Below, one piece after another: positions 41,501 through 48,139 of a stretch of 64,000 bases of DNA (its first letter is position 1; each line of letters begins with the position of its first letter). The DNA comes from Chitinophagales bacterium (GTDB lineage Bacteria > Bacteroidota > Bacteroidia > Chitinophagales > Saprospiraceae), in contig JAAFJY010000013.1 in the NCBI GenBank assembly GCA_013299105.1, positions 62,001 through 126,000 on the forward strand, read 5' to 3'. The position numbers and the translations under genes were made by a program. Under the pieces are notes generated by a model. It was not told where the DNA came from. It ran no database searches and saw only the letters and a list, made by a program, of their open reading frames with translations.

Positions 41501-42179
41501 ATGAACTCAAGAAAGCCCGGTATTCGAGCTCTGCACTGCTTACTGTTTTGGCTTTTACATTGATTTGGCCTTTCATGCCACCACTTGCGTGCGGTTCGCA
41601 CACATAATAATAGGAGCCCTCCTTGGTCAAGAGCACCGTGCCGCCGCCAAAGGCAGTCTTGAAGCCTCCATTGGAAGTGCTGCCGTTGGCATCCCAAGTG
41701 GCTTTGCTTACTTCTACCGCGTTGTGGGAATTAGACAACTGAAACACCACGGTATCGCCCAAAGTAATGTCAACAGTGGGCTTGTCAAAAGAGAAGCCTG
41801 AGTTCTTGATCACAATCTTGGCTGCGCCACTCACCGCTTTGGCTTTGACGGTGATGGTTCCTTTCATGGCAGCATGGGCGTGGGGCTCACATACATAATA
41901 AAAGGTACCTTCCTTGGACATGACCACTGTACCACCGCCGAAAGGTATTTTAAAACCACCATTGGATGTGTTGCCATTGTCGTCCCAAGTGGCTTTGCTG
42001 ACTTCGATGGCATTGTGAGCGCCTGAAAGCTGAAAAATCACTGTATCGCCTACCGTGACTTCAATTTTGTCTTTGTCGAACAGGAAACCTGAATTTCGAA
42101 TGGTCACACGGGCAGCTTGTAAGCTGTAAGTGCTGCAAAGCACCGCAACCACGAGGAGAAAACGTAAGAAATTACGCAT
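38583..42179 (-). CDS. Giant secreted protein: two cupredoxin domains, six CHRD domains and a T9SS sorting domain
   Basis: The 1198-residue protein has a signal peptide (residues 1-22, LLVVAVLCSTYSLQA). Two plastocyanin-like domains follow (about 23-115 and 118-212), each with a type I copper site: AHNAIEV or SHNAVEV, and later CEPHAHAAM or CEPHASGGM. Six CHRD domains come next, each about 125-145 residues long and opening with words like LYGSQEVP or LSGVNEIP and closing GGEIRGQL. The last 75 residues form a type A T9SS sorting domain (PNPAVGSTTLSVKY...). It should be exported and attached to the cell surface. CHRD domains were first seen in chordin; their role in bacteria is not known. The ATG at 42179 begins the signal peptide. 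Confidence 0.9.
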   Translation of the reverse strand: MRNFLRFLLVVAVLCSTYSLQAARVTIRNSGFLFDKDKIEVTVGDTVIFQLSGAHNAIEVSKATWDDNGNTSNGGFKIPFGGGTVVMSKEGTFYYVCEPHAHAAMKGTITVKAKAVSGAAKIVIKNSGFSFDKPTVDITLGDTVVFQLSNSHNAVEVSKATWDANGSTSNGGFKTAFGGGTVLLTKEGSYYYVCEPHASGGMKGQINVKAKTVSSAELEYRAFLSSYQEPGTVVSNATGDVKAILNGKSLVITGSFKSLIGDFTGNPAGGAHVHKGYAGQNGGIQLGLTIVPDGDKKGGKLEAAANTFTLTDEQLALLQTRQLYVNIHTSTYPGGEIRGQLLPKSSNFYQTNLYGSQEVPAVLSNGSGAVMLEVDGDTLRVSGSFQSLGANYTASHLHNALAGTNGGIVFGLNPTLGTDNRSGIFEAAKNKFALSSAQKNLLEQRRIYANVHSTAFTGGEIRGQVHREVTSLFWANLSGENEVPNITTAGRGAVLAEIKNDTMYLSGSFTLEGDFNAAVAGGAHIHLGMAGQNGTIVAPISVTLGTDNKSGSILAASNRIPLNNAALLTLALRRYYVNIHSTVHASGEIRGQMVAAAQYYMQGNLSGSQESTPVVSNAGGGTMAEINGNTMVVHGSFSGLEGDFAANVAGGAHIHFGLIGTNGPIIFPLNATVAAGNRAGEFLPTQNFFTMSAGKKDTLAQRCYYVNIHTTKATSGEVRGQLVHQAYQYFMASLSGGSETVPVGSRGRGMVIAEVSGTRTYVTGSFSTLTGDFNENIAGGAHIHFGPAGLNGGILYNLKSTVAPSKKAGDFFFADNTLRTSVNFLDTLRQRAAYVNIHSTTNAGGEIRGQLLPMARAYFTTFLSGVNEIPNPALSTGRGHLKYELSGTRLVVSGAFNNLVGNFNPAIAGGAHLHFGRVGANGPIATNVNATVLPDNKSGGFLASNNTIPLTGPQIDSLFAGRMYANIHTSTNPGGEIRGQVFPEFNFMPSASTVIAPPNDTRVRIEGSDKQTITIRWNRVTDQQMPMYVWQGAADANVAVALASINTGRDTFLTLTYGQISALLQANGFKAGETALLYHRAVATDGSLFSGSPVITAQLTLGVVTGLFDEKLQNLDWKTMPNPAVGSTTLSVKYDEPAKARWNLLDYTGRILRTGEFNLQKGETLESIPLNNIPASTYFVQLWIDGKPAPAKALMVKE

Positions 42180-42360
42180 AAAAATGGGTTTTATGATCAA
42201 AATGAAAACCGCGTTGCCAAAATGTCACTGGCAAGCGCGCTGCTTATTTTTTCGGAATTTTGTGAGGAAGCAAAAAGTGCTTTGATCTACTTACGGCTAC
42301 AAACCCTGGGTTGGTTTGCGCAACTTTAAAGGAATTTTAGCGAGGTAGCTTTTTTCATCA

Positions 42361-42495
42361 AGGGAGCGTAAAAAAATAAGGTGGACAGATTTGGGTTTGG
42401 TGAAAAAAGATAAGCAACTGGATGAAAAGAAGTTGTGTTCTTTTTTTGCTAAACCTCAAAAGCAAATGTGTCGACCTTATTTTAGCTCAAATACA
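42361..42495 (+). repeat. TA-flanked hairpin element, copy 2
   Basis: The copy starts AGGGAGCGTAAAAAAATAAG and ends CCTTATTTTAGCTCAAATA. Its left flank is CA and not TA. It fills most of the gap between the CHRD gene and the DUF2490 gene (42180-42562), in which no other feature is recognised. Confidence 0.85.
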
Positions 42496-42562
42496 AGACT
42501 ATTGAGGAAACACAAAGATAGCATAGTTTAAGGAGAAAAACTTGGATTTTTTGAGCTGAAAA

Positions 42563-43327
42563 CTACTTTTTCTCCACTTTTTTGCTCAGGTCAAAGTTTT
42601 GCACCAATGCTACCCTCAATCCATTGTTGTCGGTAAACCTCGGCCCATTGGCGCTTTGTTGCCATACATTGAGGTAACCAACTTGGGCGTTGAAACTTTT
42701 GTTGAACTGGTAGCCCAGGCCCAGGAAAACCCGATTTTGGTCAAAGGCATTGGTGCCTACATTTTTGCCAAAACTGAAAAAGAGCTCGTTGAAGCCCGCA
42801 AAAAACAAAGTGCCCGGGTCGATTTCTTTGTTGCCAATGGGGCATTGTACATTGACAAAGTAGCGGAAGCGATTGCTGAAAATCGAACCATCTGCCAGCT
42901 CATTGTTTTCTACTTTTCTCAAAAAACGCTGCTCTAAAGTGTACCAGTGCTGAAAACGTACCCTACCGATTTTTTGCCGCACCACCACCCTTTGAAAGCT
43001 GCGAAATTCGGGGCGGGTCTCGTCAAAAGCGGCATTGATGAGGTTGGGGTAAAAGGCAATCGTGGCTGCCCCACCGCCGATGCTCAGGTTGTCGTGGACT
43101 TGGTAAAACAAGATGCCCCGACCCAGGTTGAGCGCCGTTTTATTGAATCCATCCACCCGGCGGTGTTGCAAATCGACCATCAGGCTCCACTTGGGGCTGA
43201 ATTTGAAGGTGCAAAAATCAGCAGCCCAGAAGATGTGCTGTGCGGTAACTTGCTTGGTGGAGGCTTGGGCAATGGCCCAAAAGGGCAGGAGCAATGCAAA
43301 AGAGGCAAGAAGAAAACGCTGTTTCAT
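42563..43327 (-). CDS. DUF2490 domain-containing protein, probable outer-membrane beta-barrel
   Basis: The 254-residue protein has a signal peptide (residues 1-21, ending FWAIAQA) and a body of alternating beta strands ending in aromatic residues (WSLMVDLQHRR, FRYFVNVQC, RVFLGLGYQFN, AQVGYLNVWQ), as in DUF2490 proteins thought to form outer-membrane barrels. No function is known for the family. It is a single gene with repeats on both sides. Confidence 0.87.
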   Translation of the reverse strand: MKQRFLLASFALLLPFWAIAQASTKQVTAQHIFWAADFCTFKFSPKWSLMVDLQHRRVDGFNKTALNLGRGILFYQVHDNLSIGGGAATIAFYPNLINAAFDETRPEFRSFQRVVVRQKIGRVRFQHWYTLEQRFLRKVENNELADGSIFSNRFRYFVNVQCPIGNKEIDPGTLFFAGFNELFFSFGKNVGTNAFDQNRVFLGLGYQFNKSFNAQVGYLNVWQQSANGPRFTDNNGLRVALVQNFDLSKKVEKK

Positions 43328-43590
43328 TGGTGATGAGCTCGTGAATTGGGGGGCAAAGTAAGGTTTTAAAAACTAAGGTTTCCAATTTTTATGATTCTTG
43401 ATCAGTCCATGTTGTTGATATCACGGTCAACGCCAAGCTAGAAATCCACAAGAATGGGTGTGGGTTTGTGAGTGTGAGTTTGGGGACTTCGAGCCGTATC
43501 GGCTTACCTAAGGAACAGGAAAGAAACAAAGTGGACATCTATGAATTTTGATTAAGCCCTCTGCGTGGTACCGTTATTGCCAAAATCACG

Positions 43591-43680
43591 GTCAAAGTCA
43601 TGCTGGAAATCAGTGAAAATCAGTGAAAATCAGTTTTATCCGTTTCATCCGTGTTCCCAACTAGCCTCGCGCAGCGAGGC
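43591..43680 (+). repeat. Dispersed repeat containing ATCCGTTTCATCCGTGTTCC, third copy
   Basis: The stretch GTCAAAGTCATGCTGGAAAT, a doubled CAGTGAAAAT, then ATCCGTTTCATCCGTGTTCC and the dyad GCCTCGCGCAGCGAGGC matches 25784-25863. A weaker copy of its left part lies near 43410. No gene is seen in 43328-43713. Confidence 0.75.
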
Positions 43681-43713
43681 AACCAAGATGTCCAATTTAT
43701 TTAATCTGCGGCC

Positions 43714-44220
43714 CTAAGCCTCTACCTTGTCCCCAACCTCCGCCTTCCCTTGCGCCCAGGCGCTGCGTTTTTTGAAATATTTGTTGTCCACGATCAACAA
43801 GCCAAAAGACTCACAATCTTCCTTGGTATGCTTGGCGTGGTGGGCCCCATGCGCCCGCAAAATGCCGCGTGAATAAGAAGAATCCAACTGCCGAAACCAC
43901 TTGAAGCGCTGGTGGATGTATACGTCGTGGATCAAAAAATAAATCAAACCATAAATGCTGATGCCAATGCCTACAAACAACAACCAGCGCTGCGGCGTAG
44001 CCAGACCCAAAATGTAAGAAGTGGCACTCGGAATGGCAAAAACTAGAAAAAACAGGTCGTTTTTTTCAAAAAAACCATGCTTATCGTGATGGGGCTTGTG
44101 GTGGTCTTCGTGCCAAATCCACAAGAGGCCATGCATGAGGTATTTGTGGGCCAACCAGGCCACAAATTCCATGATCAATACAGTCAAGAGGGTGATTCCA
44201 ATGTACAAAAGCACTTGCAT
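43714..44220 (-). CDS. crtZ: Beta-carotene hydroxylase (CrtZ type, sterol desaturase superfamily)
   Basis: The 168-residue membrane enzyme has four hydrophobic segments and the His clusters of non-heme di-iron hydroxylases: HKYLMHG, WHEDHHKPHH, HDVYIHQRF and HGAHHAKH. CrtZ adds hydroxyl groups to C3 of beta-ionone rings. It lies 100 bp after the CruF gene on the same strand, so the operon would yield hydroxylated carotenoids. Confidence 0.93.
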   Translation of the reverse strand: MQVLLYIGITLLTVLIMEFVAWLAHKYLMHGLLWIWHEDHHKPHHDKHGFFEKNDLFFLVFAIPSATSYILGLATPQRWLLFVGIGISIYGLIYFLIHDVYIHQRFKWFRQLDSSYSRGILRAHGAHHAKHTKEDCESFGLLIVDNKYFKKRSAWAQGKAEVGDKVEA

Positions 44221-44320
44221 GAGTGATGGTTTGTTTAGGAGTTGAGGGGTTGAGAAATCTAGGAAAATCGGGACCAGCGTTTGGGTAATGTCGACATTTT
44301 TTCAACTGGAGTTCTGAGCT

Positions 44321-44968
44321 TCAGATCTGGTTCCAGAGCACTAAAATGGCAAAAAACACAAACTGCATCATTAACAACGCCACCGCAACTTTGTTGCGAA
44401 TTTGACCTTGTAAGGCTACAAAAATACTCAACAAAGGCCAGGCTACGATGAACCAACCCAGGTAATTTTGCAAAGGCACCTTTTGTGCGGGCCATTCCCA
44501 AAAATTGTACTGAATGGCCACTGGTTCGAGCAATAAATCGAGCAAAACCATCAAAATGGCCGCCACAAACCCTTTGATGGGCCATTTAGCCTTGGGCAAA
44601 AGCATGTTCACGCTCACCCCGCAGCAATAGGCCAATAGCATCCAGTTCACACCGATCATCAGTGGGGTTTCCCATAGTTTAAAGCCTAGAACGTCTTCGT
44701 AATAGTACTCGCCGAACAAAAGCCCGGTTTGTACACCAAATACCTCAGCCAAAAAGCCACCTGAGAAACAAATACCCAAGGCGATAAGGGTATTGCGACT
44801 CCAGCTAGGGTGAAAATAAAGGACCGTAGCCAGTGAAACGATCAGGTTCAGCGGCGTAAGGCGGATGAATTCAGGGTGGATGGGCAACAGGATGCCTACA
44901 ATCCCTACCATATAGATGATGCTCAAATAAGCGATGCCTATTTGGGTTTTGGATAAGTTACCGATCAT
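44321..44968 (-). CDS. cruF: Carotenoid 1,2-hydratase-like membrane protein (CruF/DUF422)
   Basis: The 215-residue protein has about seven membrane segments and the DUF422 words FGVQTGLLFGEYYY, GVNWMLLAYCCG and LLDLLLEPVA. CruF hydrates the 1,2-double bond of acyclic carotenoid ends, as in myxol and saproxanthin pathways; bisanhydrobacterioruberin hydratases share the fold. Its ATG overlaps the stop codon of the desaturase gene by 4 bp (ATGA), so the two are translationally coupled. Confidence 0.85.
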   Translation of the reverse strand: MIGNLSKTQIGIAYLSIIYMVGIVGILLPIHPEFIRLTPLNLIVSLATVLYFHPSWSRNTLIALGICFSGGFLAEVFGVQTGLLFGEYYYEDVLGFKLWETPLMIGVNWMLLAYCCGVSVNMLLPKAKWPIKGFVAAILMVLLDLLLEPVAIQYNFWEWPAQKVPLQNYLGWFIVAWPLLSIFVALQGQIRNKVAVALLMMQFVFFAILVLWNQI

Positions 44969-46425
44969 GATTCGTGAATGATTTCGTCCACAATTTTGGC
45001 CGACAACAAGCACAAGGGAATCCCACCTCCCGGATGTACGCTGCCACCTACGAAAAACAGATTTTTAATGCGCTGGCTGAAATTGGGATGCCGCAAAAAA
45101 GCAGCCATGCGGTTGTTGGAACTGGTGCCGTACAAGGCCCCCAAATGCGATTGGGTGCGCGATTCGATGCTGCGGGGATCGAGAATGGCCTCGCAGGAGA
45201 TGAGTTCGCGGATGTCTTGCCCCAAGATACGGCTGAGTTTTGCCAGGGTATGCTGCCTGGTGCGTTCGATGAGCTGGTCCCAGTCTTGGCCGCGGTTGCA
45301 GGGGGCATTGATCATCACAAACCAATTTTCGCAACCCGTAGGCGCGTCCTCCGGACTGAGTTTGGAAGAAATGTTGACATATACGGTTGGATCATCACAA
45401 ATTTCCCCCTGACTCAGGTAGTCGAATTCATGCCGATAGTCCTCGCTGAAAAAAATATTGTGCATGCCCAGCTCGGAAAATTCTTTTTTGATGCCCCAGT
45501 AAAAAATCAAGGCAGAAGTAGATTTTTCCAGCTTTAAGGTACGTTCGGGTTGTTTTTCACGCGGCAAAAGCTTGCGGTAGGCGTGAAAAACGTCCATGTT
45601 GTTGATCACTTTGTCAAAAAAATGCTTTTCGCCGTGCAGCAAAATGCCTTTGGCCTGGCCATTTTCCACCAAAATCTCCTCAACTGGGCTGTTGAAATGA
45701 AATTTTGCGCCTTTCCTTTCTGCAGCCTGGTGCAGGGCATTGGTGATGCTAACCATGCCACCACGCGGATAAAATGCCCCTATGTGGTGCTCAAAATGGG
45801 GAATAATGGTCAACAAACCCGGTGCCAGGTAAGGATTGGATCCATTGTAGGTGGCAAAGCGGTTGAGCAATTGCACCAGTTTGGGGTGCTTGCCTAAGCG
45901 TTCGTTCACCCGGTTCATGCTGGTGAACAGGTCGAAACGGGGAATTTGCAGCATGGCCCAGGCCACTTTGCCATTGAGCCAGGTAGACCAGCGGTGCAGC
46001 GATTTTTCGAGAAAAATACGTCCAGTCAATTCGTATTTGCGGGCGCTATCGGCCAAGATGTTTTGCAAAACCTGAGGAGATAGGTCTAGTTTTTCGGCTA
46101 CTTCTTGCGCAAATGCTTGTTCGTCAGCATGGGCCAGAATGCGGGTGCCATCTTCCCAAAAGTAATGGCAAACGATGGGCAGGCGCTCGTACTGAAAATG
46201 GTCTTGTGGGTTCTCACCTGCCAATTTAAAGAGTTCATCCACGTACTGTGGCATGGTGAAAAGCGAAGGACCTGCATCGAAGCGGTAAGCCTCGATGCTG
46301 AATTCGGACAATTTTCCGCCGGGGTAAGCATTGGCTTCAAACACTTCGACCTCGTGCCCCCTGCTGCTCATGCGCAGCGCTGCCGCCAAACCTGCTACTC
46401 CAGCCCCTATGATTGCAATTTTCAA
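44965..46425 (-). CDS. CrtI/CrtD family carotenoid desaturase
   Basis: The 486-residue flavoprotein has the N-terminal dinucleotide fold IIGAGVAGLAAALRMS...VEVFEANAYPGGKLSEF, then RFDAGPSLFTMPQYV, and the C-terminal LFFVGGSVHPGGGIPLCLLSA. Phytoene desaturase annotation would be usual. However, no crtB or crtE is nearby, whereas cruF and crtZ follow, and the opening resembles CrtD-type 3,4-desaturases that work after CruF; I favour CrtD. The gene is divergent from the ECF sigma factor across 373 bp with repeated TGCA motifs. Confidence 0.88.
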   Translation of the reverse strand: MKIAIIGAGVAGLAAALRMSSRGHEVEVFEANAYPGGKLSEFSIEAYRFDAGPSLFTMPQYVDELFKLAGENPQDHFQYERLPIVCHYFWEDGTRILAHADEQAFAQEVAEKLDLSPQVLQNILADSARKYELTGRIFLEKSLHRWSTWLNGKVAWAMLQIPRFDLFTSMNRVNERLGKHPKLVQLLNRFATYNGSNPYLAPGLLTIIPHFEHHIGAFYPRGGMVSITNALHQAAERKGAKFHFNSPVEEILVENGQAKGILLHGEKHFFDKVINNMDVFHAYRKLLPREKQPERTLKLEKSTSALIFYWGIKKEFSELGMHNIFFSEDYRHEFDYLSQGEICDDPTVYVNISSKLSPEDAPTGCENWFVMINAPCNRGQDWDQLIERTRQHTLAKLSRILGQDIRELISCEAILDPRSIESRTQSHLGALYGTSSNNRMAAFLRHPNFSQRIKNLFFVGGSVHPGGGIPLCLLSAKIVDEIIHES

Positions 46426-46510
46426 TTTCAGCTAGTTTTTGCTGCCAAAACAAAAAAGGCAAGGCTTGGTTGCCATTTACAGGGGATTTTATTTGAGTTG
46501 CGATCAGGGT

Positions 46511-46731
46511 TTTGCAAGATTCTGCGGAGTTTATTTGCAATATGTTGCAAGGTTGATTTCTTGCGACACACTTTTGATACCTGATTTTTCTCGTTTCACC
46601 TGCCTTTTTTCGTAGTTCGTCCCGAAAAAACCGCATTTCACTCAATGTTACTTGCATTTTCTTGCAAAGGCCTGCAATTTTGAACCAGTTAAGCAGATGA
46701 AGCGATGCAAAAAATTGCATTGTGCTGCAGA
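46511..46731. promoter_or_regulatory. Control region with helically phased TGCA repeats
   Basis: TGCA starts at 46653, 46663 and 46673, and again at 46706, 46716 and 46726, each set with exact 10-bp spacing. Further pairs start at 46513/46523 (second one TGCG) and 46536/46546. The region lies between the divergent carotenoid operon (start 46425) and ECF sigma gene (start 46799). One site per helical turn on the same face suggests a multimeric DNA-binding protein. Confidence 0.6.
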
Positions 46732-46798
46732 GGCTTGACTCACCTTTAAAACCCATTTTTTCCACCCGATTCACCCACACTCTAACCCGACTGTTACC

Positions 46799-47389
46799 AT
46801 GACTGCTTTTTTAAATTCCGCCTCCTACAATGACAATTGGCTGATTGATCAGTCTATTTTGGGCAATCAAAATGCCTACACCCACTTGATGCGCAAACAC
46901 GAGCGCCTGGTTCGTGCCACGATCTCACGCTACATTCCAGGTGAAGATGAGGCTGATGAAGCTTTTCAGGACACCTTCCTGCGTGCTTTTCAAGCTTTGG
47001 CCGATTTTCGGCGGGAGTCCAAGCTGAGTTCCTGGTTGGTGAAAATTGCCTCTTCGGTGGCGATTAATCGTGTACGCAGCAAGCAGTACCGCCATGTAAT
47101 GAACGAGCGCAATGAGATCGAGGAGCGCAGCGACCTGGTCATCCGCCCGGAAGGTGCACAGCAAATCGAGAAGCAGGAAACCAAATTCTGGTTGCGCCGT
47201 GCCATCAATTTGTTGCCCCAAAACGACAGTGAAGTGATCGAGCAATTCTATTTCGAGGAGCGCTCAATCGACGAAATCTGCAAACTGAATGGTTTGACAG
47301 AATCGAATGTGAAAAGCCGCTTGTCACGCGCTCGCCAGCGCTTGCGCAGCATCATCGAAGATAAGTTTGGCCGCGAATTGATGAACTAA
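46799..47389 (+). CDS. ECF-type RNA polymerase sigma-70 factor
   Basis: The 196-residue protein has sigma region 2 (NAYTHLMRKHERLVRATISRY, then DEADEAFQDTFLRAFQAL) and region 4 (LLPQNDSEVIEQFYFEERS, then NVKSRLSRARQRLRS). No anti-sigma factor gene follows; a terminator comes within 30 bp. The divergent gene on the other side of the phased-repeat region is the carotenoid desaturase, so light or oxidative stress control is possible, as in other bacteria where sigma factors control carotenoids. That link is inference. Confidence 0.93.
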   Translation: MTAFLNSASYNDNWLIDQSILGNQNAYTHLMRKHERLVRATISRYIPGEDEADEAFQDTFLRAFQALADFRRESKLSSWLVKIASSVAINRVRSKQYRHVMNERNEIEERSDLVIRPEGAQQIEKQETKFWLRRAINLLPQNDSEVIEQFYFEERSIDEICKLNGLTESNVKSRLSRARQRLRSIIEDKFGRELMN

Positions 47390-47414
47390 ATATTGTTTTC
47401 CCTCCCTAAAAATT

Positions 47415-47445
47415 GCGCCTGGTCGAAAGATTGGGCGCTTTTTTT
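47415..47445 (+). terminator. Terminator after the ECF sigma gene
   Basis: GCGCC (47415-47419) pairs with GGCGC (47434-47438), followed by TTTTTTT. It lies 26 bp after the stop codon. Confidence 0.75.
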
Positions 47446-47720
47446 AGACCAGAATTTACTGAAAATTTTGGAGAAAGGTAGTCTGGACAATCAAGCGAGA
47501 TTTTTTTGTTTAAACCAGAATTTTCGGAATGGCAGAATTACAGAATTACTTGCGTGACGTTGACCAAACAAGAATTTGAAAGGATTAGAGAATTGACCCG
47601 CTTTTCACGCCAAGGTGTGACACGGCGCGATCTGGTGTATAGTTCATGTCCATCATAAAAATCACATCAATCACAGTTCAGACAAGGAATCGTGTTCTTT
47701 GGTCTAAACCAGAATTCGAA
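47445..47720 (+). repeat. Three degenerate copies of a TAAACCAGAATT motif
   Basis: Near 47447 (TAGACCAGAATTT), 47511 (TTAAACCAGAATTTT) and 47704 (CTAAACCAGAATTCG) the same word recurs, each followed by short GAATT repeats. The gap 47390-48139 contains these, the AAA fragment at 47783-47968 and a promoter, and no intact gene. Confidence 0.5.
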
Positions 47721-47782
47721 AGAATTGTAGAATTGGCCAGCTTCGCTGGTGTGCCGTGTCCATGCTGACACCCGCTTTATAT

Positions 47783-47968
47783 TTATTGGCTGAAAGCTTG
47801 AGCGATGTTGAATAGGGTAGTGGTTTTTCCATATTGCCAAGGGTAGCTGATGTTGAAATATGCTCCTTCATTTACAAGTTGAAATACTGCATCCATTTTC
47901 TTAGCTACCGCTGCCATGTAGTGTTTTTGCGCTATGCAAGGACCTGTAATGTTGAAATATTTCTTCAT
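47783..47968 (-). pseudogene. N-terminal fragment of an AAA/PD-(D/E)XK family gene
   Basis: The 61 codons (MKKYFNITGPCIAQKHYMA..., YGKTTTLFNIAQAF) parallel the first 60 residues of the gene starting at 63005 (MRKKFNITGSCVPERHYMA..., YGKTTTLFHLSKIL). The frame stops soon after the Walker A motif, and no further homologous sequence is visible downstream. It is the decayed 5' end of a family member. Confidence 0.75.
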
Positions 47969-48037
47969 ATTTCAATCTTCACCCCTACAAATTTACACTT
48001 TTCTCCCCAAGCCTCAAATAAATTCCCAGTGAACCAT

Positions 48038-48065
48038 TTTGCAGTTAAAAATATTTATACTTTTG
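48038..48065 (+). promoter_or_regulatory. Candidate promoter of the beta-oxidation pair
   Basis: TTTG at 48038-48041 and TACTTTTG at 48058-48065 (a full TAnnTTTG match) are 16 bp apart, slightly closer than usual. The start codon lies 75 bp downstream. Confidence 0.5.
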
Positions 48066-48139
48066 TCACTCCAGCGAAATTTCGCTAAAATACATTCAGT
48101 TCGTTCGTTTCACACCAAAATTCTGCAAGAATACCTGCA

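Noticed and set aside
38583-42179. Repeated DNA suggesting an array or assembly problem
   Set aside because: The periodicity comes from six CHRD protein domains that differ in sequence; the frame is continuous.
46511-46731. Replication origin with iterons
   Set aside because: No replication gene or AT-rich unwinding element is adjacent; divergent promoters explain the place better.
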